In this document: piece after piece, positions 7,109 to 13,891 of the stretch
How the letters are laid out: every line of letters starts with the position of its first letter
How positions within the stretch are numbered: the first letter of the stretch is position 1
NCBI GenBank assembly: GCA_902803155.1
Contig: CADCOU010000136.1
Coordinates: 1-18,416 of the forward strand
Source of the DNA: an uncultured Lachnospiraceae bacterium
Lineage (GTDB): Bacteria; Bacillota; Clostridia; Lachnospirales; Lachnospiraceae
DNA length: 18,416 nucleotides
Direction of reading: 5' to 3'
Program-made: the position numbers and the translations under genes
Notes under the pieces: generated by a model
What the model saw: only the letters and a program-made list of their open reading frames with translations
Database searches by the model: none
What the model was told of the DNA's origin: nothing

Positions 7109-8095
7109 ATGCGTGTATTGGTAACCGGTGTTGCAGGCCAGCTCGGACATGATGTCATGAACGAACTGAACCGGCGCGGACATGATGGGATCGGAACCGA
7201 TCTCGCGGCGGAATATGCCGGCGTTCAGGATGGCTCTGCTGTGACAGAGATGAAGTATCTGTCCCTTGATATAACCGATGCAGACGCAGTAAACCGCGCG
7301 ATCTGTGACACACATCCGGATGCGGTCATCCACTGTGCGGCATGGACGGCGGTAGATCTGGCCGAAGATGAAGATAAAAGGGACGCTGTATACGCAGTGA
7401 ATGTTGCCGGCACGCAGAATATTGCATCTGCAGTAAAAAACATAGATGCAAAGATGCTGTACCTGTCAACCGATTATGTGTTTGACGGGCAGGGCGATCA
7501 GCCTTGGGATCCGGATTACAGCGGATATAAACCGCTGAATGTTTACGGACAGACGAAACTGGAAGGAGAAAAAGCTGTTTCCGCAACGCTTGAGAAATAC
7601 TTTATTGTCCGCATCGCATGGGTGTTCGGCAGAAGCGGTAAGAATTTTATCAGGACCATGCTGACAGTCGGGAAAAATCATGACGAACTCCGTATTGTGA
7701 ATGACCAGATCGGAACGCCGACATACACCTATGACCTGGCTTCACTTCTGGTGGATATGATCGAGTCAGAAAAGTACGGGTATTATCATGCAACCAATGC
7801 GGAACTGCCTTCTGATTGCGGATCAAATGACAGAGACGGTACAAGGACCGGCTACATCAGCTGGTTTGACTTCTCAAAGGAGATCTTCCGGCAGGCCGCT
7901 GCCATGGGGCATCCGGAGTATGATGAAGAACATCTGAAGCTGGTTCCGGTAACAACGGCAGAGTATGGACTGTCAAAAGCAAAGAGGCCGTTCAACAGCC
8001 GGCTGGATAAGTCCAAGCTTGCCCGCGAGGGATTCCGTATGCTTCCGGACTGGAAGGATGCGCTCGCAAGGTACCTGAAAGAGATCGGACTGTAA
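7109..8095 (+). CDS. rmlD: dTDP-4-dehydrorhamnose reductase RmlD
   Basis: RmlD reduces dTDP-4-keto-L-rhamnose to dTDP-L-rhamnose with NAD(P)H, the last step of the pathway. The 328-residue product begins MRVLVTGVAGQLGHDV with the nucleotide-binding GxxGxxG, has LSTDYVFDG around 119-127, and the catalytic Tyr146 and Lys150 in VYGQTK. The segment NDQIGTPTYTYDLA is typical of the family. It is somewhat longer than the roughly 300-residue enterobacterial enzymes: extra residues fall around 33-50 and around 233-248 (PSDCGSNDRDGTRTG). The start is fixed by the strong AAGGAGG. Placement of rmlD before rmlC differs from the ABCD or BDAC orders seen elsewhere but keeps the pathway complete. Confidence 0.94.
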   Translation: MRVLVTGVAGQLGHDVMNELNRRGHDGIGTDLAAEYAGVQDGSAVTEMKYLSLDITDADAVNRAICDTHPDAVIHCAAWTAVDLAEDEDKRDAVYAVNVAGTQNIASAVKNIDAKMLYLSTDYVFDGQGDQPWDPDYSGYKPLNVYGQTKLEGEKAVSATLEKYFIVRIAWVFGRSGKNFIRTMLTVGKNHDELRIVNDQIGTPTYTYDLASLLVDMIESEKYGYYHATNAELPSDCGSNDRDGTRTGYISWFDFSKEIFRQAAAMGHPEYDEEHLKLVPVTTAEYGLSKAKRPFNSRLDKSKLAREGFRMLPDWKDALARYLKEIGL

Positions 8096-8165
8096 CAGGT
8101 TCTGTCACCTGATGGGTAGCGGCCGGGATACGAATCTGCGGCCTGAATGGCATGACAACGATAAT

Positions 8166-8173
8166 AGGAGGAG
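8166..8173 (+). promoter_or_regulatory. Ribosome binding site that sets the rmlC start
   Basis: AGGAGGAG ends 10 nt before the ATG at 8184. An earlier in-frame ATG at 8112 would add 24 residues (starting GSGRDTNLRPEWHDN) that do not look like RmlC. Confidence 0.82.
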
Positions 8174-8183
8174 TTTCCTGCAT

Positions 8184-8798
8184 ATGGGAAAAATAACTGT
8201 GACGCCGGCACCGATCGAGGGACTGTATGTGATCGAGCCGACTGTATTCGGAGACAAACGCGGTTACTTTACAGAGACCTATAACCTGAAAGACATGAAG
8301 GAAGCCGGTCTGGATATGATCTTTGTCCAGGACAACCAGTCGTCTTCCGTGAAAGGAGTGCTCAGGGGGCTCCATTTTCAGAAAGAGCACCCGCAGGGAA
8401 AACTGGTCCGTGTGATCCGCGGAAGAGTGTTTGACGTCGCCGTAGATCTTCGCAGCGGAAGCAGCACATTCGGACAGTGGTACGGTGTGGAGCTTTCCGA
8501 GGAGAATCATAGGCAGTTTTACATATCGGAAGGATTTGCACACGGATTCCTGGTTCTGTCCGACTGGGCGGAATTCTGTTATAAGTGCACGGATTTCTAC
8601 AATCCCGGTGATGAGGGCGGACTTGCCTGGAACGATCCATCGATCGGTATCGAGTGGCCTGAACTGGAGGGGACTTATCAGGGAAATGCAGGAGCCGGAG
8701 ACTATCACCTGAAAGACGGGACTCCGCTGAACCTGTCTGAGAAAGACACCAGGTGGGATGTTCTGGCGAATACCTACTGCTTCGGGTCCGGCCGGTAA
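8184..8798 (+). CDS. rmlC: dTDP-4-dehydrorhamnose 3,5-epimerase RmlC
   Basis: RmlC epimerises C3 and C5 of dTDP-4-keto-6-deoxyglucose, the third step to dTDP-L-rhamnose. The 204-residue cupin has the N-terminal DKRGYFTETYN segment, the base His64 in LRGLHFQ, the GFAHGFLVLSD strand with His120, and FYNPGDEGGLAWNDP with the likely general-acid Tyr139. The last 20 or so residues extend beyond the core and are less typical. The 88-nt gap after rmlD holds a strong ribosome site but no terminator, so rmlC is read as the last gene of the operon. A hairpin at 8849-8878 follows. No glycosyltransferase is in the operon, so the acceptor glycan is encoded elsewhere. Confidence 0.94.
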   Translation: MGKITVTPAPIEGLYVIEPTVFGDKRGYFTETYNLKDMKEAGLDMIFVQDNQSSSVKGVLRGLHFQKEHPQGKLVRVIRGRVFDVAVDLRSGSSTFGQWYGVELSEENHRQFYISEGFAHGFLVLSDWAEFCYKCTDFYNPGDEGGLAWNDPSIGIEWPELEGTYQGNAGAGDYHLKDGTPLNLSEKDTRWDVLANTYCFGSGR

Positions 8799-8848
8799 AC
8801 CGGATCGGCAGAAACATGTTCAGGTTTATAAGATCATTTCGTTTACAG

Positions 8849-8878
8849 GGGGGTGTTCATCTGCAGATGAATGCCCCT
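8849..8878 (+). terminator. Hairpin between convergent rmlC and the MerR-methyltransferase gene
   Basis: The arms centre on CTGCAG (8861-8866) and give about a 14-bp stem with three G-U pairs: GGGGGTGTTCAT before the centre pairs with ATGAATGCCCCT after it. A pyrimidine-rich GCTTCTTTC follows on the + strand. The stem covers the stop codon of the minus-strand gene, so the opposing transcript carries the same fold, though without a T-tract. Confidence 0.6.
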
Positions 8879-10059
8879 GCTTCTTTCGTGACAGAAAAAC
8901 CTCCGCAGACCTTTTTTTCCGTGAACTGACGGAATTCACGGTACTGGTCGATCAGATAGCGGTTCTGGTTGCCGTGGCAGGAAAGGATGTACTCAATAAG
9001 AGGCTGTGCGTCGGTCACATTCAGGGCGTCTTCATACCGGCGCAGTTCTATTTGTTCAAAAGCGCCTGACTTCTCCAGAATATGCCTTCCGTTATCCAGA
9101 CCGAAATGTTCATACAGATGATCTGCAGACAATACGATATGAGGATCAAATTCCTGAACAAGCTGTGTGATCTCCTGCATGTGATGACTGCCGTAAGCGC
9201 TGCAGATAAAACGCCCGTCCGGCTTCAGAACACGTCGTACTTCCCGGAGGACCTGCGGGATATCTTCGCAGTAAAACAGGACATGATTGGCAATCACCAG
9301 GTCAAGGGAATCCTTTTCCATCGGAATATGAGCACAGTCAAATGTGAAATACCGGAAGATATCATTTTCACCGAGTGTTCTGGTAATGTTTCTGCGGGCA
9401 TCCCGGACCATCCCGCTGGAGATGTCCGAGAGAGAGATGACCAGATCACATGCCGGGAGGTCCGGATTCATTGTCCATAATGCTCCGTCCCCACATCCGA
9501 GCTCCAGTACACGCATGCCGTCTTTCAGCTCCAGAAGGGAGAACAGCCATGGAAACCATCCCTGAGAATTCACAGAATAGCGGCTGTGCAGGTCGATGCG
9601 TGCGGACAGGTTGGTGGAATTGAGGTACTGTGCGGCCAGGCTGTTTTCCATACCGGTCAGATGGATCAGATCCAGCATCTTTTTCCAGTCAAAGTCTTCC
9701 GAATCCTTGTGTCTGGACAGTTCCGATACTGTCTCCCCGATCGAATCACAGACTGTCTGCATCTGTTCGATCCGGTCACGCACCAGCTTCTGCTGAAGCC
9801 TCAGAGAGGAGAGAAGATGGCTGTAATCGATCTGCGAGATCGTCATGGCCCGGATATCCTCAAGAGAAAACCCCAGATACTTCAGAAGAAGGATCTGCTG
9901 AAGACGTACAAGGTCGGCATCCGTGTAAAATCTGGCACCGTTTTCATTGACATAGGATGGCTTCAGAGTTCCGCTGCGGTCGTAGAAACGGATCGTGCGG
10001 ACACTTACATCAGCGAGCTTTGCAAACTGGCCGGTGGAGTAGTAGCCTGGCAGATTCAT
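8857..10059 (-). CDS. MerR-family DNA-binding domain fused to a SAM-dependent methyltransferase
   Basis: The 400-residue protein joins two families. Residues 7-75 are a MerR winged helix-turn-helix: YSTGQFAKLADVSVRTIRFY, then GARFYTDADL and the LLLKYLGFSLEDI signature. Residues 76-118 form a helix that in MerR proteins makes the antiparallel dimer. Instead of a drug- or metal-sensing domain, residues 150-400 are a class I methyltransferase with SAM motif I VLELGCGDG (184-192), an acidic SDIS after strand 2, an LDLVIANHVLFYCEDI motif, and the VRRVLKPDGRF segment. Such fusions occur in Firmicutes; their methyl acceptors and effectors are mostly unknown. One idea is that SAM or the acceptor acts as the effector. 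The ATG at 10059 follows AAAGGACAG. The gene is convergent with rmlC and divergent from pepV. A Cys is the penultimate-but-one residue. Confidence 0.88.
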   Translation of the reverse strand: MNLPGYYSTGQFAKLADVSVRTIRFYDRSGTLKPSYVNENGARFYTDADLVRLQQILLLKYLGFSLEDIRAMTISQIDYSHLLSSLRLQQKLVRDRIEQMQTVCDSIGETVSELSRHKDSEDFDWKKMLDLIHLTGMENSLAAQYLNSTNLSARIDLHSRYSVNSQGWFPWLFSLLELKDGMRVLELGCGDGALWTMNPDLPACDLVISLSDISSGMVRDARRNITRTLGENDIFRYFTFDCAHIPMEKDSLDLVIANHVLFYCEDIPQVLREVRRVLKPDGRFICSAYGSHHMQEITQLVQEFDPHIVLSADHLYEHFGLDNGRHILEKSGAFEQIELRRYEDALNVTDAQPLIEYILSCHGNQNRYLIDQYREFRQFTEKKVCGGFSVTKEAGAFICR

Positions 10060-10087
10060 GTGTCTGTCCTTTCAGATGCCGGATTTC

Positions 10088-10163
10088 GGATGATGTCGGA
10101 TGCCGGATGATGTCGAATCCCGGAAGTCAGATTCCGGAAGTCGGTTCCCGGATACCGGATCCC
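10088..10163. repeat. Five short direct repeats of 17, 17, 14, 14 and 14 bp
   Basis: Contiguous units start at 10088, 10105, 10122, 10136 and 10150; each begins GGA and ends CC. The two 17-bp units share GGATGATGTCG. The two 14-bp units GGAAGTCAGATTCC and GGAAGTCGGTTCCC contain GGAA and TTCC as a half-site palindrome. A diverged copy, GATGCCGGATTTC, precedes the array. It lies 29 bp upstream of the MerR-methyltransferase start codon and probably within that gene's leader. Confidence 0.75.
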
Positions 10164-10192
10164 GTACTCATCAATTTTCGGATACACATTCA

Positions 10193-10221
10193 ATAGTAGC
10201 TGCAAAAGGAGCAGGGGGCAA
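10193..10221 (-). promoter_or_regulatory. Possible promoter of the MerR-methyltransferase gene
   Basis: On the minus strand TTGCCC (10221-10216) and TACTAT (10198-10193) are separated by 17 bp, with four of six matches in each hexamer. If used, transcripts start near 10186 and carry a leader of about 127 nt that includes the repeat cluster. Confidence 0.35.
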
Positions 10222-10263
10222 GGTGGACATTGAAAAGACGTGATGGTAAGATGGTGCAGGAGA

Positions 10264-10313
10264 CCGAAGAAAAACCGGCACCCGTACAGATACGGTCTGC
10301 CGCAGGTCTTCGG
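10264..10313 (+). other. Nested stem-loop in the leader upstream of pepV
   Basis: Three stacked stems share one axis: outer CCGAAGA (10264-10270) with TCTTCGG (10307-10313), middle GGCA (10277-10280) with TGCC (10298-10301), inner CCGTA (10282-10286) with TACGG (10291-10295) around the loop CAGA. No T-tract follows, so it is not an obvious terminator. It ends 50 nt before the pepV start. Function unknown. Confidence 0.45.
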
Positions 10314-10363
10314 CAACGATAAGGAAAAACCGGTATAACCCGGAATAATAAACAGGACTGGAG

Positions 10364-11821
10364 ATGACAGTGATGACAGAACCGAAATACAGAAAACAGA
10401 TCGATGCGTGGATCGACGCGCATCAGGAAGAAATGCTTGAAGATCTTTTTGCCCTGGTACGGATCCCGTCGATGAGGGGAAAGGCTGAAGAAGGCATGCC
10501 TTACGGGGAAGAACCTGCCAGAGTTCTGGAAGCCATGCGGAAGCTGATGGAGAAGTACGGGCTGGATACGCGCAATTACGAGAACTACTGCGTGACCGGA
10601 GACTTCCATGCAGAGAAGGAGAAGACTCTGGATATCCTGGCGCATCTGGATGTGGTTCCCGTGACGGATACCTGGACTAAAACAAAACCGTTCGAACCGG
10701 TCGTTGAGGGCGATATGATCTACGGCAGAGGAACCAGTGATGACAAGGGCCCCGCTGTGGCCGCCCTGTATGCGCTTCGTGCGATCCGTGAGCTGGGGAT
10801 CCCGCTCACATACGGCGTCCGTCTGATCTGCGGCTCCGATGAGGAGTGCGGTTCCAGTGATCTGAAATACTATTACAGCAAAGAAGAAGAGGCAAAATAC
10901 ACATTTACGCCGGATGCGGATTTCCCGCTGATCAACATAGAAAAGGGAAGACTCGCGAATGTATTTACTGCGGAAGGAGAGCAGGAAAGCTGTGCAGATG
11001 CTGCGTTCCGTGTCCTGAATCTGCATGCGGGGGATAAAGTGAATGTGATCCCCGGAAAAGCGCAGATGGAACTGACCGGTGCTGAGGCTGAGATCCTGAC
11101 GAAGGCCGCAGAAGAAACCGGAAAGGAGACCGGTACGTCCATCACCGTAAAACAGGAAGGAGACAGGAGCATCATAGAGGTTTCCGGGAAGACGGGGCAC
11201 GCTGCTCATCCGGAGGGCGGAGTCAATGCCCTGACAGCCCTGCTCGCCCTGCTGAAGAAGCTTCCGCTTGCGGAACGTGCAGGTGAGGACATGCTTCTTG
11301 CGATCGCAGGCCTGTGGCCCCATGGAGACTGGAACGGGAAAGCGCTCGGCGTAGACTACGCCGATGAAGAGAGCGGAGAGCTCACCATGTCGCTGAACGT
11401 CCTGAACTATGAGGTGAAGAATGACGCAGAGACTGCGTATGTACTGGCAGGCTGTTTCGACTGCAGGGCACCGATCTGTGCAAACGATGAGAACCTGACA
11501 AAGAAAGTTCTGTCTGAACTTGCCAGGATCGGTATCACCATGAAAGACGATCCGATGACGCCGGTCCACCATGTTCCGGCAGACAGCGAGCTCGTCACGA
11601 AACTCCTCGAATCCTATGAACTGTATTTCGGAGTAAAAGGAGAGCCGATCGCAATCGGCGGAGGCACATATGTACATGAGTTGAAGCGCGGTGTTGCGTT
11701 CGGCTGCGCAGAGCCGGATGTGGACAACCGCATGCACGGGGATGATGAGTTCATGAAACTCAGCATACTGATGAAGAGCGCAAAGATCTTTGCGGATGCA
11801 GTGATACGACTCTGCGGGTGA
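10364..11821 (+). CDS. pepV: PepV-type M20 dipeptidase (Sapep family)
   Basis: This is a cytosolic Zn-dependent dipeptidase that cleaves a broad range of dipeptides, some with N-terminal beta-Ala or D-Ala. The 485-residue length fits PepV. Metal and catalytic motifs are HLDVVP (His94, Asp96), GRGTSDDKGP (bridging Asp126), SDEECG (base Glu160, ligand Glu161), PDADFP (184-188) and a C-terminal MHGDDE. The inserted lid domain spans roughly residues 195-400. GGGTYVHELKRG is a PepV/Sapep signature that separates it from DapE and ArgE. Two starts are possible: the ATG at 10364 (AGGA 6 nt upstream) and the ATG at 10373 (GGAG 9 nt upstream); they differ by three residues. The stop codon lies inside a tandem repeat that continues downstream. 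Confidence 0.92.
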   Translation: MTVMTEPKYRKQIDAWIDAHQEEMLEDLFALVRIPSMRGKAEEGMPYGEEPARVLEAMRKLMEKYGLDTRNYENYCVTGDFHAEKEKTLDILAHLDVVPVTDTWTKTKPFEPVVEGDMIYGRGTSDDKGPAVAALYALRAIRELGIPLTYGVRLICGSDEECGSSDLKYYYSKEEEAKYTFTPDADFPLINIEKGRLANVFTAEGEQESCADAAFRVLNLHAGDKVNVIPGKAQMELTGAEAEILTKAAEETGKETGTSITVKQEGDRSIIEVSGKTGHAAHPEGGVNALTALLALLKKLPLAERAGEDMLLAIAGLWPHGDWNGKALGVDYADEESGELTMSLNVLNYEVKNDAETAYVLAGCFDCRAPICANDENLTKKVLSELARIGITMKDDPMTPVHHVPADSELVTKLLESYELYFGVKGEPIAIGGGTYVHELKRGVAFGCAEPDVDNRMHGDDEFMKLSILMKSAKIFADAVIRLCG

Positions 11822-11897
11822 TTGCAAACGTTCTGCGAGTGATAACAGACAGTTCTGCGGGTGGGCAGCAGACAGCTCTTCGGGTGATTGCATTTCC
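11811..11897 (+). repeat. Four imperfect 21-23-bp tandem repeats across the pepV stop codon
   Basis: Units begin at 11811, 11832, 11854 and 11877, each starting TCTGCGGGTG or a near match (TCTGCGAGTG, TCTTCGGGTG). Units 1 and 4 continue ATTGCA; units 2 and 3 end CAGACAG-like. Unit 1 encodes the last residues and the TGA stop of pepV, and units 2-4 are non-coding copies of that end. Unit 4 supplies the TTGCAT -35 element of the next gene's promoter. Confidence 0.78.
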
Positions 11898-11916
11898 GGG
11901 AAGGTTCTGGTATCAT
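11888..11916 (+). promoter_or_regulatory. Extended -10 promoter for the DUF4358-like lipoprotein gene
   Basis: TTGCAT at 11888-11893, a 17-bp spacer and TATCAT at 11911-11916, with TG at 11908-11909 giving an extended -10. It lies about 40 nt upstream of the ATG at 11955 and is built partly from the last repeat unit after pepV. Confidence 0.62.
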
Positions 11917-11954
11917 ATCGTGGTTGCCGGAAATATATAAAGGGGAGAGAAATT

Positions 11955-12434
11955 ATGAAAAAGCTTAAAAAATGGATCTTACTGACAGCAGCAGTTGCAG
12001 CGGCGCTCAGCCTGACAGCCTGCGGTGGCGGCGGAAAAGGCGCAAAGAGCGTAGACGTCGCCAAACTCGCGGATGAGTTGAACAGTTCCGTAATAACGAG
12101 CGACATACTGACAGAAACAAAGAGCGAGATGCTCTCCAGCATCTACTTCTTTGAGGAAGGGCAGGTTGCAAACAGCAAAGTCTATATGAGCGGCAATGCG
12201 ACCGCTGACGAGATCGTGGTCGTCGAGTGCAAGGATGAGAGTGCTGCCAAGGCTGTCTCGGAACTTCTCAAGACACGAGTTAAGAATCAGACAGATCTGT
12301 TCTCGACATACAATGCGGACGAAGCAGCGAAGCTAGAGAAGTCGCTTGTAAAAACTTCCGGGAAATACGCAGTCATGGTCGTCTGCGACGATTATGACAA
12401 GGCAGAGAGCATTCTGAAGGAAGCAGGCTTCTGA
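11955..12434 (+). CDS. Small DUF4358-like lipoprotein
   Basis: The 159-residue protein has a clear lipoprotein signal peptide: MKKLKK, a hydrophobic core, then the lipobox LTAC with Cys23, followed by a Gly-rich linker. It should be lipidated and held on the outer face of the membrane. The mature part, with SVDVAKLADELNSSV, YFFEEGQV, ADEIVVVECKD and a C-terminal KYAVMVVCDDYDKAESIL strand-helix, matches my memory of DUF4358, a domain common in Clostridia whose function I do not know. The start is supported by GGGGAGAG 7 nt upstream. The gene has its own promoter and faces a convergent SGNH hydrolase gene, with strong hairpins between them, so it looks like a one-gene unit. Confidence 0.85.
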   Translation: MKKLKKWILLTAAVAAALSLTACGGGGKGAKSVDVAKLADELNSSVITSDILTETKSEMLSSIYFFEEGQVANSKVYMSGNATADEIVVVECKDESAAKAVSELLKTRVKNQTDLFSTYNADEAAKLEKSLVKTSGKYAVMVVCDDYDKAESILKEAGF

Positions 12435-12461
12435 TTCCGGAAAGAGGCACTAATCCAAAAT

Positions 12462-12494
12462 GGGCATAATAGAAAAATATAGCTGCTATTGCCC
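12462..12494 (+). terminator. First hairpin after the lipoprotein gene
   Basis: GGGCATAATAG (12462-12472) pairs with CTATTGCCC (12486-12494) with a two-base bulge and an A/T-rich loop. No T-tract follows, so on its own it is a weak terminator. Confidence 0.35.
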
Positions 12495-12520
12495 GGTTTA
12501 CAAGGTTACAAGAGAATATG

Positions 12521-12564
12521 ATTGGGCATGGAACGCCGGCAGACGGCTTCCATGCCCAATTTAG
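12521..12564. terminator. Strong hairpin between convergent genes
   Basis: ATTGGGCATGGAA (12521-12533) pairs perfectly with TTCCATGCCCAAT (12548-12560), and an inner GCCG/CGGC stem closes on GCAGA. The + side runs into TTAG, with only a short T run. It lies between the ends of the lipoprotein gene (+) and the SGNH gene (-) and can fold in both transcripts. The rest of the 206-bp gap has CAAGTT direct repeats and a weak hairpin at 12565-12588. Confidence 0.65.
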
Positions 12565-12640
12565 TTCAAGTTACAAGTTAACTTTGAAATCAAGTTCTCA
12601 GATTCAGTTTAATACCAGTTTCTCAAGTCCATCACTGCGT

Positions 12641-13864
12641 TCAGTTTGCTCCGACATCTTCCAGAACGCCTCCGGACAGATCGGTATCACCTGCGAAGGA
12701 ACTGCCGGTGTCTCCTGAGTCGGCGTCTTCTGAGCCATCGTCTCCTGAATCGGATTCGGTGTCCGCTTCTCCGGAGGCGTTAGCGATGTCATCCGGATGC
12801 CGTGCGGTTTCCGCGGCAAACTGCTCATCGGTGATGTAATGGCTCTTCAGATACTTGAGCATATTCTCCAGATACGGCGCGTACAGGTGGATGCCGTCCG
12901 AAGATGCGTCGGAGAGCAGGGATCCGTAACCGTCTGAGAAGATCTCGTTCAGATTCAGGTAATAGCTGTACCACAGATCTTCGCATGCCTGCAGGATATA
13001 TCCGTTGATCGTGTTGACGTTCTCGTTATTATCGTATTCGAATCCGGGAGCGACCTTGGACTCGTCCACATAGATGACGGAGCATACATAGATAATCGCA
13101 TGCGGCTGCAGTTCATGGAACTGTTTCAGTACTCCTTCGAAGGTCGGAAGAAAATTCTCCCACGGATAGTAGCCGAGATCGTTTGCACCGAGCATGATAT
13201 AGATCTTATCGTACTGTTTGCCGCTCAACCCCTGATATACGGAGATATTACCATCGGCGGTGGCGATGATCTGTTCCGCCATGTCATTGGTGCTCAGTCC
13301 GACTCCGGTCAGGAATGTCCCCTGTGTGATACCGGAGGAGTTGCGGAAGCCTTCCATACGGGAATCACCGATGAAGACCGCATCGGAGAAATACGAATCG
13401 TCGACAGGCGGGGCCTGAGCTTTCACAACAGCGGGACTGTCGATGGCTTCCGGATTTGAGGAACTGTCAGAAACCTCTTCTCCGGTTCCGTTGCTGCCGC
13501 CGCTTCCGGCTCCGGCGAGCCCGACCCCGGCGTTCGCGGAGAATGCATCGGGAGAGCCGTCATTCTGGCTTTCCGTACTCTCGACGGAGTCTTCACCTGA
13601 GGAACCGTCTCTGGATGACATTACCTCGATATGATTGCCGACCCTGTGCGTGAAGAGAGTATAGACGACTCTGCCTTCAAATACGACAAGGACAAGGCAA
13701 ACCAGTCCGAGAAGCTGCGCGATCATAAAGCGGCCTGTATCAGCTTTCTTCCGCTTTACGGAACCATTTCTGCGAGAAGATTTCTTCCTGCGGGAAGAGG
13801 CGCTGTTTTCGTTTTCCGTAAGCATTTCTTCGGACCTGTTCAGTCCGTCTCTTTCATCAGTCAT
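12641..13864 (-). CDS. Membrane-anchored SGNH/GDSL hydrolase
   Basis: The 407-residue protein has a cytoplasmic N-terminus with a Lys/Arg cluster at 25-40, one transmembrane helix at about 46-71, and a Ser/Gly/Asn-rich linker to about 150. Its extracellular SGNH domain carries GDS with Ser168, GAND (226-229) and the SDGIHL block with Asp323 and His326. From residue 356 the tail is strongly acidic with no Lys or Arg. Such proteins act as esterases or acyltransferases on surface glycans. A start at 13864 is chosen: GGAAGG lies upstream and the predicted transcript start is near 13904, so the longer open frame to 13975 would begin upstream of the promoter. It is divergent from MBOAT and DHHW genes, which suggests removal or transfer of O-acyl groups in the same pathway. 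Confidence 0.86.
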   Translation of the reverse strand: MTDERDGLNRSEEMLTENENSASSRRKKSSRRNGSVKRKKADTGRFMIAQLLGLVCLVLVVFEGRVVYTLFTHRVGNHIEVMSSRDGSSGEDSVESTESQNDGSPDAFSANAGVGLAGAGSGGSNGTGEEVSDSSSNPEAIDSPAVVKAQAPPVDDSYFSDAVFIGDSRMEGFRNSSGITQGTFLTGVGLSTNDMAEQIIATADGNISVYQGLSGKQYDKIYIMLGANDLGYYPWENFLPTFEGVLKQFHELQPHAIIYVCSVIYVDESKVAPGFEYDNNENVNTINGYILQACEDLWYSYYLNLNEIFSDGYGSLLSDASSDGIHLYAPYLENMLKYLKSHYITDEQFAAETARHPDDIANASGEADTESDSGDDGSEDADSGDTGSSFAGDTDLSGGVLEDVGAN

Positions 13865-13891
13865 GGAGTTATCAGCCTTCCTTTGCTGAAC

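Larger units (their letters stand above)
10060..10363. other. 304-bp divergent intergenic region between the MerR-methyltransferase gene and pepV
   Basis: No credible gene is present. From left to right it holds the ribosome site of the minus gene, a cluster of short GGA-to-CC repeat units (10088-10163), a possible minus-strand promoter (10193-10221), a nested stem-loop (10264-10313) and the ribosome site of pepV. I saw no convincing + promoter for pepV. Confidence 0.7.

Noticed and set aside
10088..10163. CRISPR or transposon-end explanation for the GGA...CC units
   Set aside because: The units are contiguous and 14-17 bp, with no spacers, no transposase and no target-site duplication in view.
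10364..10372. Choosing only the ATG at 10373 as the pepV start
   Set aside because: Both ATGs have an acceptable ribosome site and differ by three residues, so the sequence cannot decide. The longer form is listed and the alternative noted.
10190..12142. 650-codon open frame on the minus strand opposite pepV
   Set aside because: Same cause: codon register matches pepV. The product is Cys/His/Phe-rich without domain logic and would run through the repeats, promoter and start of the lipoprotein gene.
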